NCBI RefSeq assembly: GCF_000092505.1 | Contig: NC_014136.1 | Location: 1,324,501-1,388,500, forward strand | DNA length: 64,000 nt | Direction: 5' to 3' | Source: Leuconostoc kimchii IMSNU 11154 | GTDB taxonomy: Bacteria; Bacillota; Bacilli; Lactobacillales; Lactobacillaceae | Shown: positions 1 to 9,834 of the stretch, piece after piece | How the letters are laid out: the number at the start of each line of letters is the position of its first letter | Numbering within the stretch: the stretch's first letter is position 1 | Notes under the pieces: generated by a model | The model's input: the letters and a program-made list of their open reading frames with translations, nothing else | The model's database searches: none | What the model was told of the DNA's origin: nothing | Translations under genes and position numbers: made by a program

Positions 1-279
1 AATATGGTATATATTTTGATTTTATCATAACACTAAATTGATCATCAGTCCGAGCAGGCAAGGGGACGATAGTGCTTTTTAAAGGCCAATAATTGTAAAT
101 CAACTGCTGTTGAGTATTTGGTATAATTGTTATACAGAAAAAATACAGTAACTATCTTGCTTGAATAGCAGGTAACTCTGACTTTATTCGTTGTAAGTTA
201 GTTTATGATGTTAAGAAGCGATTGACATTAAATTTCTAACTCAGTGGGTTGTGGTAAAATAAAGATAATGGAGAATAAA
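1..279 (+). promoter_or_regulatory. Leading intergenic region with extended -10 promoter
   Basis: No gene is seen in the first 279 bases. A TATAAT at 122-127 preceded by TG at 119-120 (extended -10) is the best promoter. A TTGACA at 222-227 has no -10 at normal spacing, but TAAAAT with an upstream TG lies at 255-260. Either could drive the small membrane gene and tpi. The end of the preceding gene is outside the window. Confidence 0.45.
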
Positions 280-627
280 ATGTTACGTTTTAAACGATCA
301 AAAAAAACAAATGAACCACAACTCGATGACACTGTGCCACGTGTTGTGTTTAATACAATGCAACAAGAAAATGACCAATTGCTAGATGAGCTAGAAACAT
401 TAAAATTAGATGTATCCGAACTAACCGAAAAAAATCGCCATTTAACAGAACAGTTGACCCGTAGTAAATATTATCAATCACTAGTTAAAACGAGTATAGG
501 GCTGGGTGTTTTAATTGTTAGTTTTGCGGTGCTCCATCTACTGGATGAAGCGCCAGAGTATACTGCAATTTTGTTGCTAATTGAAGCAGCGTTTATTTTT
601 ATGATGCTAAGGAGCAGTGATAAATAA
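280..627 (+). CDS. Small coiled-coil membrane protein, function unknown
   Basis: A 115-residue protein of unknown function. The start is the ATG at 280, six bases after GGAG; an in-frame GTG at 244 gives a longer but poorly supported N-terminus. The first 25 residues are basic and polar. About residues 25-65 are rich in Glu, Leu, Asn and Lys with heptad spacing, so a short coiled coil is likely. The C-terminal third holds two hydrophobic stretches separated by an acidic loop (DEAPE), so the protein probably spans the membrane twice with a cytoplasmic coil. Its TAA overlaps the ATG of the next gene by one base, so the two are cotranscribed and probably translationally coupled. I do not recognise the family. 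Confidence 0.7.
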   Translation: MLRFKRSKKTNEPQLDDTVPRVVFNTMQQENDQLLDELETLKLDVSELTEKNRHLTEQLTRSKYYQSLVKTSIGLGVLIVSFAVLHLLDEAPEYTAILLLIEAAFIFMMLRSSDK

Positions 628-1439
628 TGTCTAAAATGCATAAAGAACAGCGCGTCCCTTTTGTCGTGGCTAATTGGAAAATTAATAAATTACAGGCTGA
701 TGTGGTTGATTTTTTAAAGAAAGTCGACGGTAAAGTGCCAGATCAAGCGGTTGTTGAGACTGGAATTGCGGCACAAGATTTGTTTTTGGCTGATTTAGTG
801 CGTGCAACCGCAGCTTCGCCAATACATGTTGTTGCGGAAAATGTACACTGGGAAGACAGTGGCGCATATACGGGGGAGACCTCTCCCAAAGCGTTGCGAG
901 ATATTGGCGCAAAATATGTCTTAATTGGTCATTTCGAACGTCGCAAATTTTTTAATGAAACTGATTCAACCGTAAACTTAAAGGTTACTGCTGCATTGCG
1001 CAACGGGTTACGGCCAATTATTGATGTTGATGAGGACATGAGTACTTATGCACAATTTATGGATGCTGAACCCTCAGTGGCTCAAGTCGCTGCGGCATTA
1101 GCAGGTGTTTCTGTCGATCAAATTCGTAATGTGACAATTGCCTATGAGCCAACATGGGCAATTGGATCTGGTGAAGCGGCAAGTGCTGATCAAGCACAAA
1201 AGGCAGCACATCTCATTCGCCAAACCCTAGCCAAGCTGTATTCTCCTGTTATTGCAGAACAAGTGCGTATTTTATATGGTGGTTCAGTGACGCCAGACAA
1301 TGCGAGAGAAATTATGGCTCAAAGTGACATAGACGGCGTATTAGTTGGGACGGCAGCATTAGATCCCGACAAATTTCTAAAATTAGTCGCAATTGCACAT
1401 GATCCAAATGTGCCAGAATTTGACGTAGATCACGTTTGA
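627..1439 (+). CDS. Divergent triosephosphate isomerase (TIM) family protein
   Basis: A 270-residue TIM-barrel protein of the triosephosphate isomerase family, which interconverts DHAP and glyceraldehyde-3-phosphate. Catalytic-type residues are visible: Asn16/Lys18 in ANWKINK, His102, Glu174 in AYEPTWAIGSG, and the phosphate loop YGGSV. Two usually invariant segments are altered. The GHSERR motif reads GHFERR (Ser to Phe at 103), and the CVGE segment reads DVDE at 133-136. The length is a little over the usual 250. It starts within the stop of the preceding small membrane gene, after AGGAG at 610. It could be an active but unusual isomerase, or a paralogue with another role beside a standard enzyme elsewhere. 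The family is certain; the activity is not. Confidence 0.85.
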   Translation: MSKMHKEQRVPFVVANWKINKLQADVVDFLKKVDGKVPDQAVVETGIAAQDLFLADLVRATAASPIHVVAENVHWEDSGAYTGETSPKALRDIGAKYVLIGHFERRKFFNETDSTVNLKVTAALRNGLRPIIDVDEDMSTYAQFMDAEPSVAQVAAALAGVSVDQIRNVTIAYEPTWAIGSGEAASADQAQKAAHLIRQTLAKLYSPVIAEQVRILYGGSVTPDNAREIMAQSDIDGVLVGTAALDPDKFLKLVAIAHDPNVPEFDVDHV

Positions 1440-1468
1440 AATAGGCAAATTAAACTCGGGTAATGGAC

Positions 1469-1496
1469 TTGCAAAAATGTGTTAAAAGCGTATAAT
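1469..1496 (+). promoter_or_regulatory. rpoBC promoter
   Basis: TTGCAA at 1469-1474, a 16-bp spacer and a perfect TATAAT at 1491-1496. The 13 bases starting at the -35 (TTGCAAAAATGTG) are identical to those at the rplK promoter (24947-24959), so both translation/transcription operons may share a control element. Confidence 0.8.
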
Positions 1497-1563
1497 TAGT
1501 AATAGTAATACTGTGAATAAATACGGCATTTTGCGAAATATTGTCCGCAATACCTTTATATTG

Positions 1564-1605
1564 AAGCAAACGTTGTCTGCGGAAACAGCGGCGATTGCTT
1601 TTTTT
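1564..1605 (+). terminator. Intrinsic terminator inside the rpoBC leader
   Basis: AAGCAA (1564-1569) pairs with TTGCTT (1595-1600). After one mismatch the stem continues with CGTTGT/GCGGCG (G-U rich), and a run of T ends at 1604. It lies downstream of the rpoB promoter, 95 bases before the start codon, so it can act as an attenuator as well as a terminator for the tpi transcript. A second hairpin, TTGGTT...AACCAA, follows at 1626-1653. Confidence 0.6.
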
Positions 1606-1698
1606 GTGCCTAGGCGGCAGTGGAATTGGTTCAAAAATCGTTTTTGTAACCAAATTGTAATAAACAAAACACAGTGATAAACAAGCGAGGTGATAAAT

Positions 1699-4600
1699 GT
1701 GGCAGGACATTTAGTAAAGTATGGTAAGCATCGTACTCGTCGTTCGTATGCTAGTATCAAAGAAGTTCTTGATGTACCGAATTTGATTGAAATTCAAACG
1801 GCATCATATCAATGGTTTTTAGACGCTGGTATTAAAGAAATGTTTGGCGACATTATGCCAATTGATGATTTCCAAGACACGCTTTCTTTGGAATACGTTG
1901 ATTATCAGTTAATGGAACCAAAGTACAATATTGATGAGGCACGTGAACACGATGCCAACTATTCAGCACCATTACACGTAACTTTGCGTTTGACTAACCA
2001 CGAAACTGGTGAAATCAAGTCGCAAGATGTGTTCTTTGGCGACTTTCCATTAATGACAGAACAAGGTACGTTTATCATTAATGGTGCGGAACGTGTTATT
2101 GTTTCACAGTTGGTACGTTCTCCTGGTATCTACTATAACCAAGAAAATGACAAAAATGGTCGTCCACGTTATGGGACAACAGTCATTCCGAACCGTGGCG
2201 CATGGTTAGAATATGAGACTGATGCTAAGGGCATTGCTAACGTGCGTATTGATCGCACACGTAAGTTGCTGATGACTGAGTTGGTTCGTGCACTTGGTTT
2301 CGGTTCTGATTCTGATATTCTTGATATCTTTTCTGATCAATACGACGCATTAAATATGACTTTGGAAAAAGATGTTCATAAAGATATGTCTGATTCGCGT
2401 GTTGAAGAAGCTTTGAAAGATGTCTATGAGAGACTACGTCCAGGTGAACCAAAGACTGCAGATTCATCACGTGCGCTTTTGGTGGCTCGGTTCTTTGATC
2501 CAAAACGTTATGATTTAGCGTCAGTTGGTCGTTATAAGATTAATAAAAAGCTGTCATTGAAGACACGTTTACTTAACCAAACATTGGCTGAAACACTGGC
2601 TGATCCTGATTCAGGTGAAGTGCTTGCTGAAAAGGGCACAATAGTTGATAAGACAGTCATGTCAAAGTTGAGTCCGTTTTTGGAACGCGATGACTTTAAG
2701 ACGACAACTTATACACCTTCAGGCGATGCAGTGCTTGAAGAGCCTATCATGCTTCAAAAAATCAAAATAGAATCACCTGAAAATCCTGAAAAAACGTTAT
2801 TATTGATTGGCAATGGTCATATTGATGAAAATGATCGTACGGTTCGTCCAGCCGATATATTGGCTGGTATGAACTACTTTTTGAACCTACAAGAAGGTAT
2901 TGGTAACGTTGATGATATTGATCATTTAGGAAATCGTCGTATTCGTTCAGTTGGTGAGTTGTTACAAAATCAATTCCGTATTGGTTTGACACGTATGGAA
3001 CGTGTTGTACGTGAACGTATGTCTATTCAGGACGCAAATACGGTGACACCACAACAGTTAATCAACATTCGACCTGTTGTGGCGGCCGTTAAGGAATTCT
3101 TCGGTTCATCACAGTTGTCACAGTTCATGGACCAAACGAACCCATTAGGTGAAATGAACCATAAGCGTCGTTTGTCAGCTCTTGGACCTGGTGGATTGAC
3201 ACGTGATCGTGCTGGTGTTGAAGTACGAGATGTGCATTACACACATTATGGTCGAATCGATCCAATTGAAACACCAGAAGGCCCTAACATTGGTTTGATC
3301 AACTCACTAGCAACGTATGGTCGAATTAATAAATATGGTTTCATTGAGACACCATACCGTCGTGTTGATTGGACAACACATATGGTTACCAATAAAATTG
3401 ACTATTTAACAGCCGATGAAGAAGATAATTATATCGTTGCGCAAGCAAACTCACCTTTGAATGAAGATGGTAGTTTTGTTAAGGACACAGTTATGGCACG
3501 TTTTGGTGAAGAGAACATCGAAACACCAATCGATCGTATTGATTATATGGACGTTTCGCCTAAACAAGTTGTTTCCGTTGGAACTGCTGCAATTCCTTTC
3601 TTGGAAAATGATGATTCAAACCGTGCTTTGATGGGTGCCAACATGCAACGTCAGGCTGTACCGCTACTTGATCCTCATTCACCATTAGTTGGGACAGGTA
3701 TTGAATATAAAGCTGCGCATGATTCAGGTGTTGCTATGATTTCTCGTGCAGCAGGTGTTGTTGAATATGTTGATGGACATGAAATTCGTGTTCGCCGCGA
3801 GGACGGTCAATTAGACAACTACGAGTTGATGAAGTTCCGTCGTTCAAATGGCGGTAAAAACTATAACCAAAAGCCAATTGTTCACGAGGGTGAATATGTC
3901 GCAGCTGATGAAGTTTTGGCTGATGGTCCTTCAATGGAGCAGGGCGAGTTAGCCTTAGGGCAAAATCCATTAATTGCCTTTATGACTTGGCAAGGTTATA
4001 ACTTCGAGGATGCGATTGTATTAAACGAACGTCTGGTTCGTGAAGACGTTTATACTTCCATTCATATCGAAGAATATGATTCAGAAGCACGTGATACAAA
4101 ACTCGGACCGGAAGAAATGACACGTGAAATCCCTAATACTGGTGAAGATCAGTTAAAGGATTTAGATGCTGATGGTATTATTCGCGTTGGTGCTGAAGTG
4201 CATGACGGTGATATCTTGGTTGGTAAAGTGACGCCTAAGGGTGTGACAGAATTGTCAGCTGAAGAACGTTTGTTGCATGCCATATTCGGTGAAAAGGCGC
4301 GTGAAGTACGTGATACATCATTACGTGTTCCTCACGGTGGTGGCGGTGTTGTTCAAAACGTCCGTATTTATACACCTGAAAATGGGGATGAACTTGCGCC
4401 TGGTGTGAATATGATGGTTCGTGTTTATATTGCACAAAAGCGTAAGATTCAAGTCGGTGACAAGATGGCTGGTCGTCATGGTAACAAGGGAACTGTTTCC
4501 GTTGTTGTGCCTGAAGAGGATATGCCATATATGCCAGATGGTACGCCAATTGATATTTTGTTGTCGCCCATGGGTGTGCCTTCACGTATGAATATTGGTC

Positions 4601-5301
4601 AAGTACTTGAACTACATCTTGGATTTGCTGCCAAAAAGCTAGGTATTCATGTCGCTTCACCGGTCTTTGATGGTGCTAGTGATGATGAGATTGAGGCTGC
4701 TTTACGTGAAGCTGGATTGCCACAAGATGGTAAATCAGTGGTTTACGACGGTCGCACTGGTGAAGCATTTGATAAGCGTGTTGGTGTTGGTGTTATGCAC
4801 TATATGAAGTTGGCCCACATGGTTGATGATAAAATTCATGCACGTTCAATCGGACCTTACTCACTTGTTACCCAACAACCTTTGGGTGGTAAAGCGCAAT
4901 TTGGTGGTCAGCGTTTCGGTGAAATGGAAGTTTGGGCACTGGAAGCTTATGGTGCCGCTTATACGTTGCAAGAAATTTTGACATATAAGTCAGATGATGT
5001 TGCAGGTCGTGTAAAGGTTTATGAATCAATCATTAAGGGTGAGCCAATTCCACGTCCAGGTGTCCCTGAATCATTCCGTGTGCTTGTTAAGGAGTTACAG
5101 GCACTTGGGTTGGATATGCAAGTGTTGGACGGTGCAGGTAGTGAAGTTGAATTACGTCAAATGGACGAAGATGATTCAATTTTGCCAGTTGATGCACTTG
5201 AAAAGCTTGTACGTTCGAACCCTGATTTGTTAAACAAAGAAGATGATGAAGTTGCAGCCGCTTTCTCAAAGGTTGAAGCTCAAAATAATACTGAAGACTA
5301 A
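1699..5301 (+). CDS. rpoB: RNA polymerase beta subunit
   Basis: The 1200-residue beta subunit of RNA polymerase, forming half of the active-site cleft. The start is the GTG at 1699 after GAGGTGA at 1687, giving [12 protein letters not shown]; an in-frame GTG at 1690 overlaps the ribosome site itself. The rifampicin region reads [17 protein letters not shown], then [13 protein letters not shown], with Asp, His and Ser at the positions commonly mutated in resistance, so a sensitive allele is expected. Asp521 in [11 protein letters not shown] replaces the Cys found in most bacterial homologues. KPK-, [10 protein letters not shown] and [13 protein letters not shown] C-terminal motifs are intact. 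A 152-bp gap with a hairpin separates it from rpoC. Confidence 0.98.
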   Translation: MAGHLVKYGKHRTRRSYASIKEVLDVPNLIEIQTASYQWFLDAGIKEMFGDIMPIDDFQDTLSLEYVDYQLMEPKYNIDEAREHDANYSAPLHVTLRLTNHETGEIKSQDVFFGDFPLMTEQGTFIINGAERVIVSQLVRSPGIYYNQENDKNGRPRYGTTVIPNRGAWLEYETDAKGIANVRIDRTRKLLMTELVRALGFGSDSDILDIFSDQYDALNMTLEKDVHKDMSDSRVEEALKDVYERLRPGEPKTADSSRALLVARFFDPKRYDLASVGRYKINKKLSLKTRLLNQTLAETLADPDSGEVLAEKGTIVDKTVMSKLSPFLERDDFKTTTYTPSGDAVLEEPIMLQKIKIESPENPEKTLLLIGNGHIDENDRTVRPADILAGMNYFLNLQEGIGNVDDIDHLGNRRIRSVGELLQNQFRIGLTRMERVVRERMSIQDANTVTPQQLINIRPVVAAVKEFFGSSQLSQFMDQTNPLGEMNHKRRLSALGPGGLTRDRAGVEVRDVHYTHYGRIDPIETPEGPNIGLINSLATYGRINKYGFIETPYRRVDWTTHMVTNKIDYLTADEEDNYIVAQANSPLNEDGSFVKDTVMARFGEENIETPIDRIDYMDVSPKQVVSVGTAAIPFLENDDSNRALMGANMQRQAVPLLDPHSPLVGTGIEYKAAHDSGVAMISRAAGVVEYVDGHEIRVRREDGQLDNYELMKFRRSNGGKNYNQKPIVHEGEYVAADEVLADGPSMEQGELALGQNPLIAFMTWQGYNFEDAIVLNERLVREDVYTSIHIEEYDSEARDTKLGPEEMTREIPNTGEDQLKDLDADGIIRVGAEVHDGDILVGKVTPKGVTELSAEERLLHAIFGEKAREVRDTSLRVPHGGGGVVQNVRIYTPENGDELAPGVNMMVRVYIAQKRKIQVGDKMAGRHGNKGTVSVVVPEEDMPYMPDGTPIDILLSPMGVPSRMNIGQVLELHLGFAAKKLGIHVASPVFDGASDDEIEAALREAGLPQDGKSVVYDGRTGEAFDKRVGVGVMHYMKLAHMVDDKIHARSIGPYSLVTQQPLGGKAQFGGQRFGEMEVWALEAYGAAYTLQEILTYKSDDVAGRVKVYESIIKGEPIPRPGVPESFRVLVKELQALGLDMQVLDGAGSEVELRQMDEDDSILPVDALEKLVRSNPDLLNKEDDEVAAAFSKVEAQNNTED

Positions 5302-5316
5302 ACTTAATATAAGACA

Positions 5317-5344
5317 AAACGTGTCATGCAGATGCAACACGTTT
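5317..5344 (+). repeat. Inverted repeat between rpoB and rpoC
   Basis: AAACGTGT (5317-5324) and ACACGTTT (5337-5344) form an 8-bp stem with a 12-base loop. T-rich sequence follows only after about 10 bases, so it may be a partial terminator, a pause site or an RNA-processing hairpin tuning rpoC against rpoB. Confidence 0.45.
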
Positions 5345-5453
5345 GTTGTCAGGTGTTTTTAATTAAAAATAATTAAAAACAGCTTATAGCAAACGTGAAG
5401 TCATCTGTTATTGGGCGTTTACGTCATAAATAACGAAAGGGAACAGCAAATAG

Positions 5454-8400
5454 ATGGCAATCGATGTTAATAAGTTCGAAAGCATGCAAATCGGTTTGGC
5501 TTCTCCTGATAAGATCCGTTCATGGTCTTATGGTGAAGTAAAGAAGCCGGAAACGATTAACTATCGCACACTCAAACCTGAAAAAGATGGTTTGTTTGAT
5601 GAACGTATTTTTGGACCCACAAAAGATTATGAGTGCGCTTGTGGTAAGTATAAGCGTATCCGATATAAAGGGATTGTTTGTGATCGCTGTGGTGTTGAAG
5701 TAACATCATCAAAAGTTCGTCGAGAACGTATGGGGCACATCGAGTTAGCTGCGCCTGTTACACATATCTGGTATTTTAAGGGTATTCCATCACGAATGGG
5801 TCTTGTCCTCGATATGTCACCACGTTCACTTGAAGAAATTATCTATTTTGCTTCGTATGTTGTCATTGAACCTGGTGACGCACCTGTCGAAAAAAAGCAG
5901 TTAATGACAGAACGTGAGTATCGCGAGCTAAAACGCGAACATGGTGCTAGTTTCAAGGCAGGCATGGGTGCTGAAGCAATTAAAGATTTGTTAGCCAATG
6001 TTGACTTAGAGGCTGAAGCAGATCAACTCAAGCGTGAATTACAAGAAGCAACTGGTCAAAAGCGTGTTCGTGCGGTGCGCCGTTTAGATATTATAGAAGC
6101 TTTTTTCCAATCTGATAATAAGCCACAATGGATGGTAATGGATGTTATTCCAGTTATTCCACCAGACTTACGTCCAATGGTTCAATTGGAAGGTGGGCGT
6201 TTTGCCACATCCGATTTAAATGATTTGTACCGTCGTGTCATTAACCGTAATAATCGTTTGAAACGTTTGCTCGATTTGAATGCACCAGGTATTATTGTTC
6301 AGAACGAAAAACGTATGTTACAAGAAGCTGTTGATGCCTTGATTGATAACGGTCGTCGGGGTCGTCCAGTGGCTGGTCCAGGAAATCGTCCTTTGAAGTC
6401 CCTTTCTCATATGCTGAAGGGTAAGCAGGGGCGTTTCCGTCAAAACTTGTTAGGTAAGCGTGTCGACTATTCAGGTCGTTCAGTTATTGACGTCGGCCCA
6501 TTCTTAAAGATGAATCAAATGGGATTGCCACGTCCAATGGCAATTGAATTGTTCCGACCATTTATCATGAAAGAACTGACAACACGTAAGTTAGCTGGAA
6601 ACGTTAAATCTGCTAAACGTAAGATTGACAAGGCTGATGAAGACGTGATGGATGTTTTGGAAGATGTGATCAAAGAACATCCTGTTCTTTTGAACAGAGC
6701 ACCTACATTGCATCGTTTGGGAATTCAAGCCTTTGAACCTGTTTTGGTTTCAGGTAAAGCAATGCGTTTGCATCCATTGGTTACAGAAGCCTATAACGCT
6801 GATTTCGATGGTGATCAGATGGCTATTCACGTGCCTTTATCTGATGAAGCGCAAGCAGAAGCACGTTTGTTAATGCTCGCTGCTGGTCATATTTTGGCAC
6901 CTAAAGATGGTAAGCCAATCGTGGCACCATCTCAGGACATGGTTATTGGAAACTATTACTTAACAGCTGAAGAAGTTGGCCGTGAAGGTGAAGGAATGAT
7001 TTTCTCTTCTGTAGAAGAAGCAAAAATAGCCTTTGCAAGTAAAGTTGTTCATTATCATACACGAATCGGTATACAAACTGCTTCATTCCCATCTGAAAAG
7101 CCATTTACAGATGAACAACGCTCAAAAATTATGATTACGTCAGTTGGTAAGTTGATTTTCAACGAAATATTACCAGTTAATTTTCCATATATTAATGAAC
7201 CATCTGAAGATAACTTTAAGGGTATCAGTGATAATTTCTTTATTGAATCTGGCGAAAATATACATGATTATTTGGCTGATACAGCTATTGTAAGCGCCTT
7301 TAAAAAAGGCTTCTTATCTGATATTATTGCCGAAGTTTATAAGCGATATAAGGTGACAGAAACGTCGCTATTACTAGATCGTATGAAGGATCTTGGGTAT
7401 GAAAAGTCAACTGAGTCTGGTTTGACAGTTTCAATGAATGATGTAACAGAATTGACTGAGAAGCCTGCAATTTTGGAAGACGCTCATAAGCAAGTTGCTA
7501 CTGTTACAAAACAATTCCGTCGTGGTTTGATCACTGATGATGAACGTTATCAACGTGTGACTGAAATTTGGACAAAAGCAAAAGATATTATTCAAGATAA
7601 ATTGATTGATTTATTTGAGCCAACAAACCCCATTTTCATGATGCAGGATTCAGGGGCTCGTGGTAACATTTCAAACTTCGTTCAATTAGCAGGTATGCGT
7701 GGCTTGATGGCTGGACCTGGTGGTAAAATCATTGAATTGCCTGTTACTGCTAACTTCCGTGAAGGTTTGACCGTGATGGAGATGTTTATTTCTACTCACG
7801 GAGCCCGTAAAGGTATGTCTGATACGGCCTTGAAAACTGCTAACTCAGGTTACTTAACACGTCGATTAGTTGATGTTGCGCAAGATGTTATTGTACGTGA
7901 ATGGAACAATGATTCTGACCGTGGTGTCGCTGTTAAGGCTATCATGGATGGTACGTCAGTTGTTGAACCATTGTACGATCGTATCTTGGGACGTTATGCT
8001 ATGAAGTCTGTCTTTGATCCAGAAACTGGTGAAAAGATTGTTTCACGTAATGAAATGATTGATGAAGACGTTGCCAAAACAATTGTTGCTGCAGGTATTG
8101 AAGAAGTGACGATTCGCTCAGTCTTTACATCAACAACAGAACATGGTGTGTCTGTGCTCGATTATGGTCGTAATTTGGCTACTGGTGAAGAGGTTGAAGT
8201 TGGTGAAGCTGTTGGAACAGTTGCCGCACAATCAATTGGTGAACCAGGTACACAATTGACAATGCGTAACTTCCATACGGGTGGTGTTGCTGGTGGAAAC
8301 GATATCACACAAGGTTTGCCTCGTGTCCAAGAAATTGTTGAAGCCCGTATTCCTAAGGGACGTGCAGAAATTTCTGAAGTCACAGGCACCGTTGTTGCGA

Positions 8401-9116
8401 TTGAAGAAAATCCAGCCGAACGTACAAAAGCTGTAACCATTGAAGGTGAAACAGATACACGTACGTATACGTTACCATTAGCAGCGCGCATGCGTTTTGC
8501 TGAAGGTGATGATATCCAGCGTGGTGAAGCAATTAGCGAGGGACCCGTAGATCCTAAGGAATTGCTTGCTGTAACTGATACATTAACGACAGAATCATAC
8601 ATGTTAACGGAAATTCAAAAAGTTTATCGTTTGCAAGGTATTGAAGTTTCTGATAAGCATATCGAAGTTATGATTCGTCAAATGTTACGTAAAATTCGTG
8701 TGATGGATCCAGGCGAAACGAACCTATTACCAGGTATGTTGATGGACATTGCTGACTTTAAACGTGCTAATGAATCAGCTTTGTTTGCTGGACAAGTGCC
8801 AGCGACCGCTCGTCCAGTGTTGCTTGGTATTACTAAAGCGGCCTTGGAAACAAATTCATTCTTGTCAGCCGCATCATTCCAAGAAACGACGCGTGTCTTA
8901 ACGGACGCAGCTATTCGTGGAAAGAATGATCCGTTGGTAGGTTTGAAAGAGAACGTTATCATTGGTAAAATCATTCCCGCTGGAACTGGTATGGCAGAAT
9001 ATCGTAAAATCAAGAGCAAGGTTGTTGGCGATGTTATTGCACAACCTGATGTTGATCATGTTGCAACGCCTGATATTCCAAAATTGGATGATGTTGCAAA
9101 AACATTTGAAGAATAA
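5454..9116 (+). CDS. rpoC: RNA polymerase beta-prime subunit lacking the second zinc site
   Basis: The 1220-residue beta-prime subunit. The catalytic Mg motif NADFDGDQM is present with Asp450, Asp452 and Asp454. The N-terminal zinc ribbon is intact (Cys61, Cys63, Cys76, Cys79). The second zinc site, normally built from the Cys of DDCGT and three Cys around SCDTxxGVCxxCYGR, has lost all four ligands: the aligned residues are Asn819, Ser893, Ser900 and Asp903, while flanking blocks such as [11 protein letters not shown] and [15 protein letters not shown] are conserved. Start ATG follows AAAGGGA at 5436. A strong terminator follows the stop. Function is certain; the lost zinc site is directly visible. 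Confidence 0.98.
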   Translation: MAIDVNKFESMQIGLASPDKIRSWSYGEVKKPETINYRTLKPEKDGLFDERIFGPTKDYECACGKYKRIRYKGIVCDRCGVEVTSSKVRRERMGHIELAAPVTHIWYFKGIPSRMGLVLDMSPRSLEEIIYFASYVVIEPGDAPVEKKQLMTEREYRELKREHGASFKAGMGAEAIKDLLANVDLEAEADQLKRELQEATGQKRVRAVRRLDIIEAFFQSDNKPQWMVMDVIPVIPPDLRPMVQLEGGRFATSDLNDLYRRVINRNNRLKRLLDLNAPGIIVQNEKRMLQEAVDALIDNGRRGRPVAGPGNRPLKSLSHMLKGKQGRFRQNLLGKRVDYSGRSVIDVGPFLKMNQMGLPRPMAIELFRPFIMKELTTRKLAGNVKSAKRKIDKADEDVMDVLEDVIKEHPVLLNRAPTLHRLGIQAFEPVLVSGKAMRLHPLVTEAYNADFDGDQMAIHVPLSDEAQAEARLLMLAAGHILAPKDGKPIVAPSQDMVIGNYYLTAEEVGREGEGMIFSSVEEAKIAFASKVVHYHTRIGIQTASFPSEKPFTDEQRSKIMITSVGKLIFNEILPVNFPYINEPSEDNFKGISDNFFIESGENIHDYLADTAIVSAFKKGFLSDIIAEVYKRYKVTETSLLLDRMKDLGYEKSTESGLTVSMNDVTELTEKPAILEDAHKQVATVTKQFRRGLITDDERYQRVTEIWTKAKDIIQDKLIDLFEPTNPIFMMQDSGARGNISNFVQLAGMRGLMAGPGGKIIELPVTANFREGLTVMEMFISTHGARKGMSDTALKTANSGYLTRRLVDVAQDVIVREWNNDSDRGVAVKAIMDGTSVVEPLYDRILGRYAMKSVFDPETGEKIVSRNEMIDEDVAKTIVAAGIEEVTIRSVFTSTTEHGVSVLDYGRNLATGEEVEVGEAVGTVAAQSIGEPGTQLTMRNFHTGGVAGGNDITQGLPRVQEIVEARIPKGRAEISEVTGTVVAIEENPAERTKAVTIEGETDTRTYTLPLAARMRFAEGDDIQRGEAISEGPVDPKELLAVTDTLTTESYMLTEIQKVYRLQGIEVSDKHIEVMIRQMLRKIRVMDPGETNLLPGMLMDIADFKRANESALFAGQVPATARPVLLGITKAALETNSFLSAASFQETTRVLTDAAIRGKNDPLVGLKENVIIGKIIPAGTGMAEYRKIKSKVVGDVIAQPDVDHVATPDIPKLDDVAKTFEE

Positions 9117-9168
9117 ACATGTTATTAGTATCATTGCTTGTAGTTAATTGATAGATTTATTATCAAGT

Positions 9169-9205
9169 GAAAGTCTCTCTAAATCAAAATTTAGAGAGAC
9201 TTTTT
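9169..9205 (+). terminator. rpoC terminator
   Basis: AAGTCTCTCTAAAT (9171-9184) pairs with ATTTAGAGAGACTT (9189-9202), a 14-bp perfect stem with loop CAAA and a T run. It ends the rpoBC transcript. Confidence 0.93.
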
Positions 9206-9414
9206 ACGTTAGATGACAAATAATATATACTAATAAATATGTCAATTCTGCACCGGAGATACTGACATGACCACTAAATAAAATAAGTGAACCAGTTATG
9301 CCAAAAATGATACCAATTATGCCAAAACTATAGGTATAATTGGTTTTTTGATTTACACTAAAATAGTTGTTCTGCAGAACGCACAAAACTTATACGCAAT
9401 ACTAGAATCTCGCG
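9206..9414. other. Non-coding gap with possible decayed membrane gene
   Basis: About 210 bases without a convincing gene. On the - strand a TTG-started frame (9386 to 9204) encodes a 60-residue, mostly hydrophobic peptide with repeated Gly-Ile-Ile/Gly-Ile-Thr, but no ribosome site is seen; it may be a remnant of a small membrane gene. On the + strand two near-identical copies of ACCARTTATGCCAAAA lie at about 9291-9306 and 9312-9327; the second is the left arm of a terminator-like hairpin. Confidence 0.35.
9312..9349 (+). terminator. Terminator-like hairpin upstream of mrnC
   Basis: ACCAATTATGCC (9312-9323) pairs with GGTATAATTGGT (9333-9344), 12 bp with one G-U, followed by T at 9344-9349. 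A strong terminator already follows rpoC, so this may end a short transcript from the gap or shield mrnC. Confidence 0.6.
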
Positions 9415-9420
9415 TATAAT
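9415..9420 (+). promoter_or_regulatory. mrnC -10 box, probably leaderless
   Basis: A perfect TATAAT ends 6 bases before the mrnC ATG at 9427, so transcription should begin at or next to the start codon. No ribosome site precedes the ATG and the -35 region is poor. Confidence 0.55.
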
Positions 9421-9426
9421 AGAAAT

Positions 9427-9834
9427 ATGAAGAATTTACAATATGAACAAATGAATGGATTATCGTTGGCTTATATCGGTGATGCAATTTATGAACTTGA
9501 AGTGCGTCAGCACTTGCTCTCTTTAGGATTAACGAAAGTTAATGATCTTCAAAAGCGCAGTAAACAGTATGTTTCGGCTAAAGCACACGCGACACTTTTT
9601 GAGTGGATGATGACAGATAATATCCTAACTGAAGGTGAATTTATTTATTTTAAACGTGGCCGAAATGCTAAGTCGCATACTAAGGCGAAAAATACAGATG
9701 TCGTTACCTATCGCATTTCAACAGGTATTGAAGCACTATTTGGATTTTTGTACCTCTCGGGGCAAACAAAACGTTTAAGTGAATTAATGAGTTGGATATT
9801 TTTACAGGTAGAATCAGGGAGAGCAAGCAAATGA
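9427..9834 (+). CDS. mrnC: Mini-ribonuclease III
   Basis: A 135-residue single-domain RNase III relative without the double-stranded RNA-binding domain, which in Bacillus matures 23S rRNA ends. The signature SLAYIGDAIYELEVRQHLL-type opening lies at residues 14-32, with the catalytic acidic residue in GDA and a second conserved block GIEALFGFLYL near 100. The length fits the family. The next gene, rlmB, overlaps by 4 bases (ATGA), and both act on 23S rRNA. Translation lacks a ribosome site; the -10 box lies 6 bases upstream, suggesting a leaderless message. Confidence 0.93.
   Translation: MKNLQYEQMNGLSLAYIGDAIYELEVRQHLLSLGLTKVNDLQKRSKQYVSAKAHATLFEWMMTDNILTEGEFIYFKRGRNAKSHTKAKNTDVVTYRISTGIEALFGFLYLSGQTKRLSELMSWIFLQVESGRASK

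Noticed and set aside
682..912. Open frame on the - strand inside tpi
   Set aside because: It is fully overlapped by a clear coding gene, has no ribosome site and resembles no protein; it is a shadow frame.
4235..4660. 141-codon - strand frame inside rpoB
   Set aside because: Rich in His, Gln and Tyr as expected for the antisense of a conserved gene with biased codons; no start signal.
8162..8602. 146-codon - strand frame inside rpoC
   Set aside because: Lies antisense to the most conserved part of RpoC; composition is Ser/Pro/Val-rich shadow sequence.
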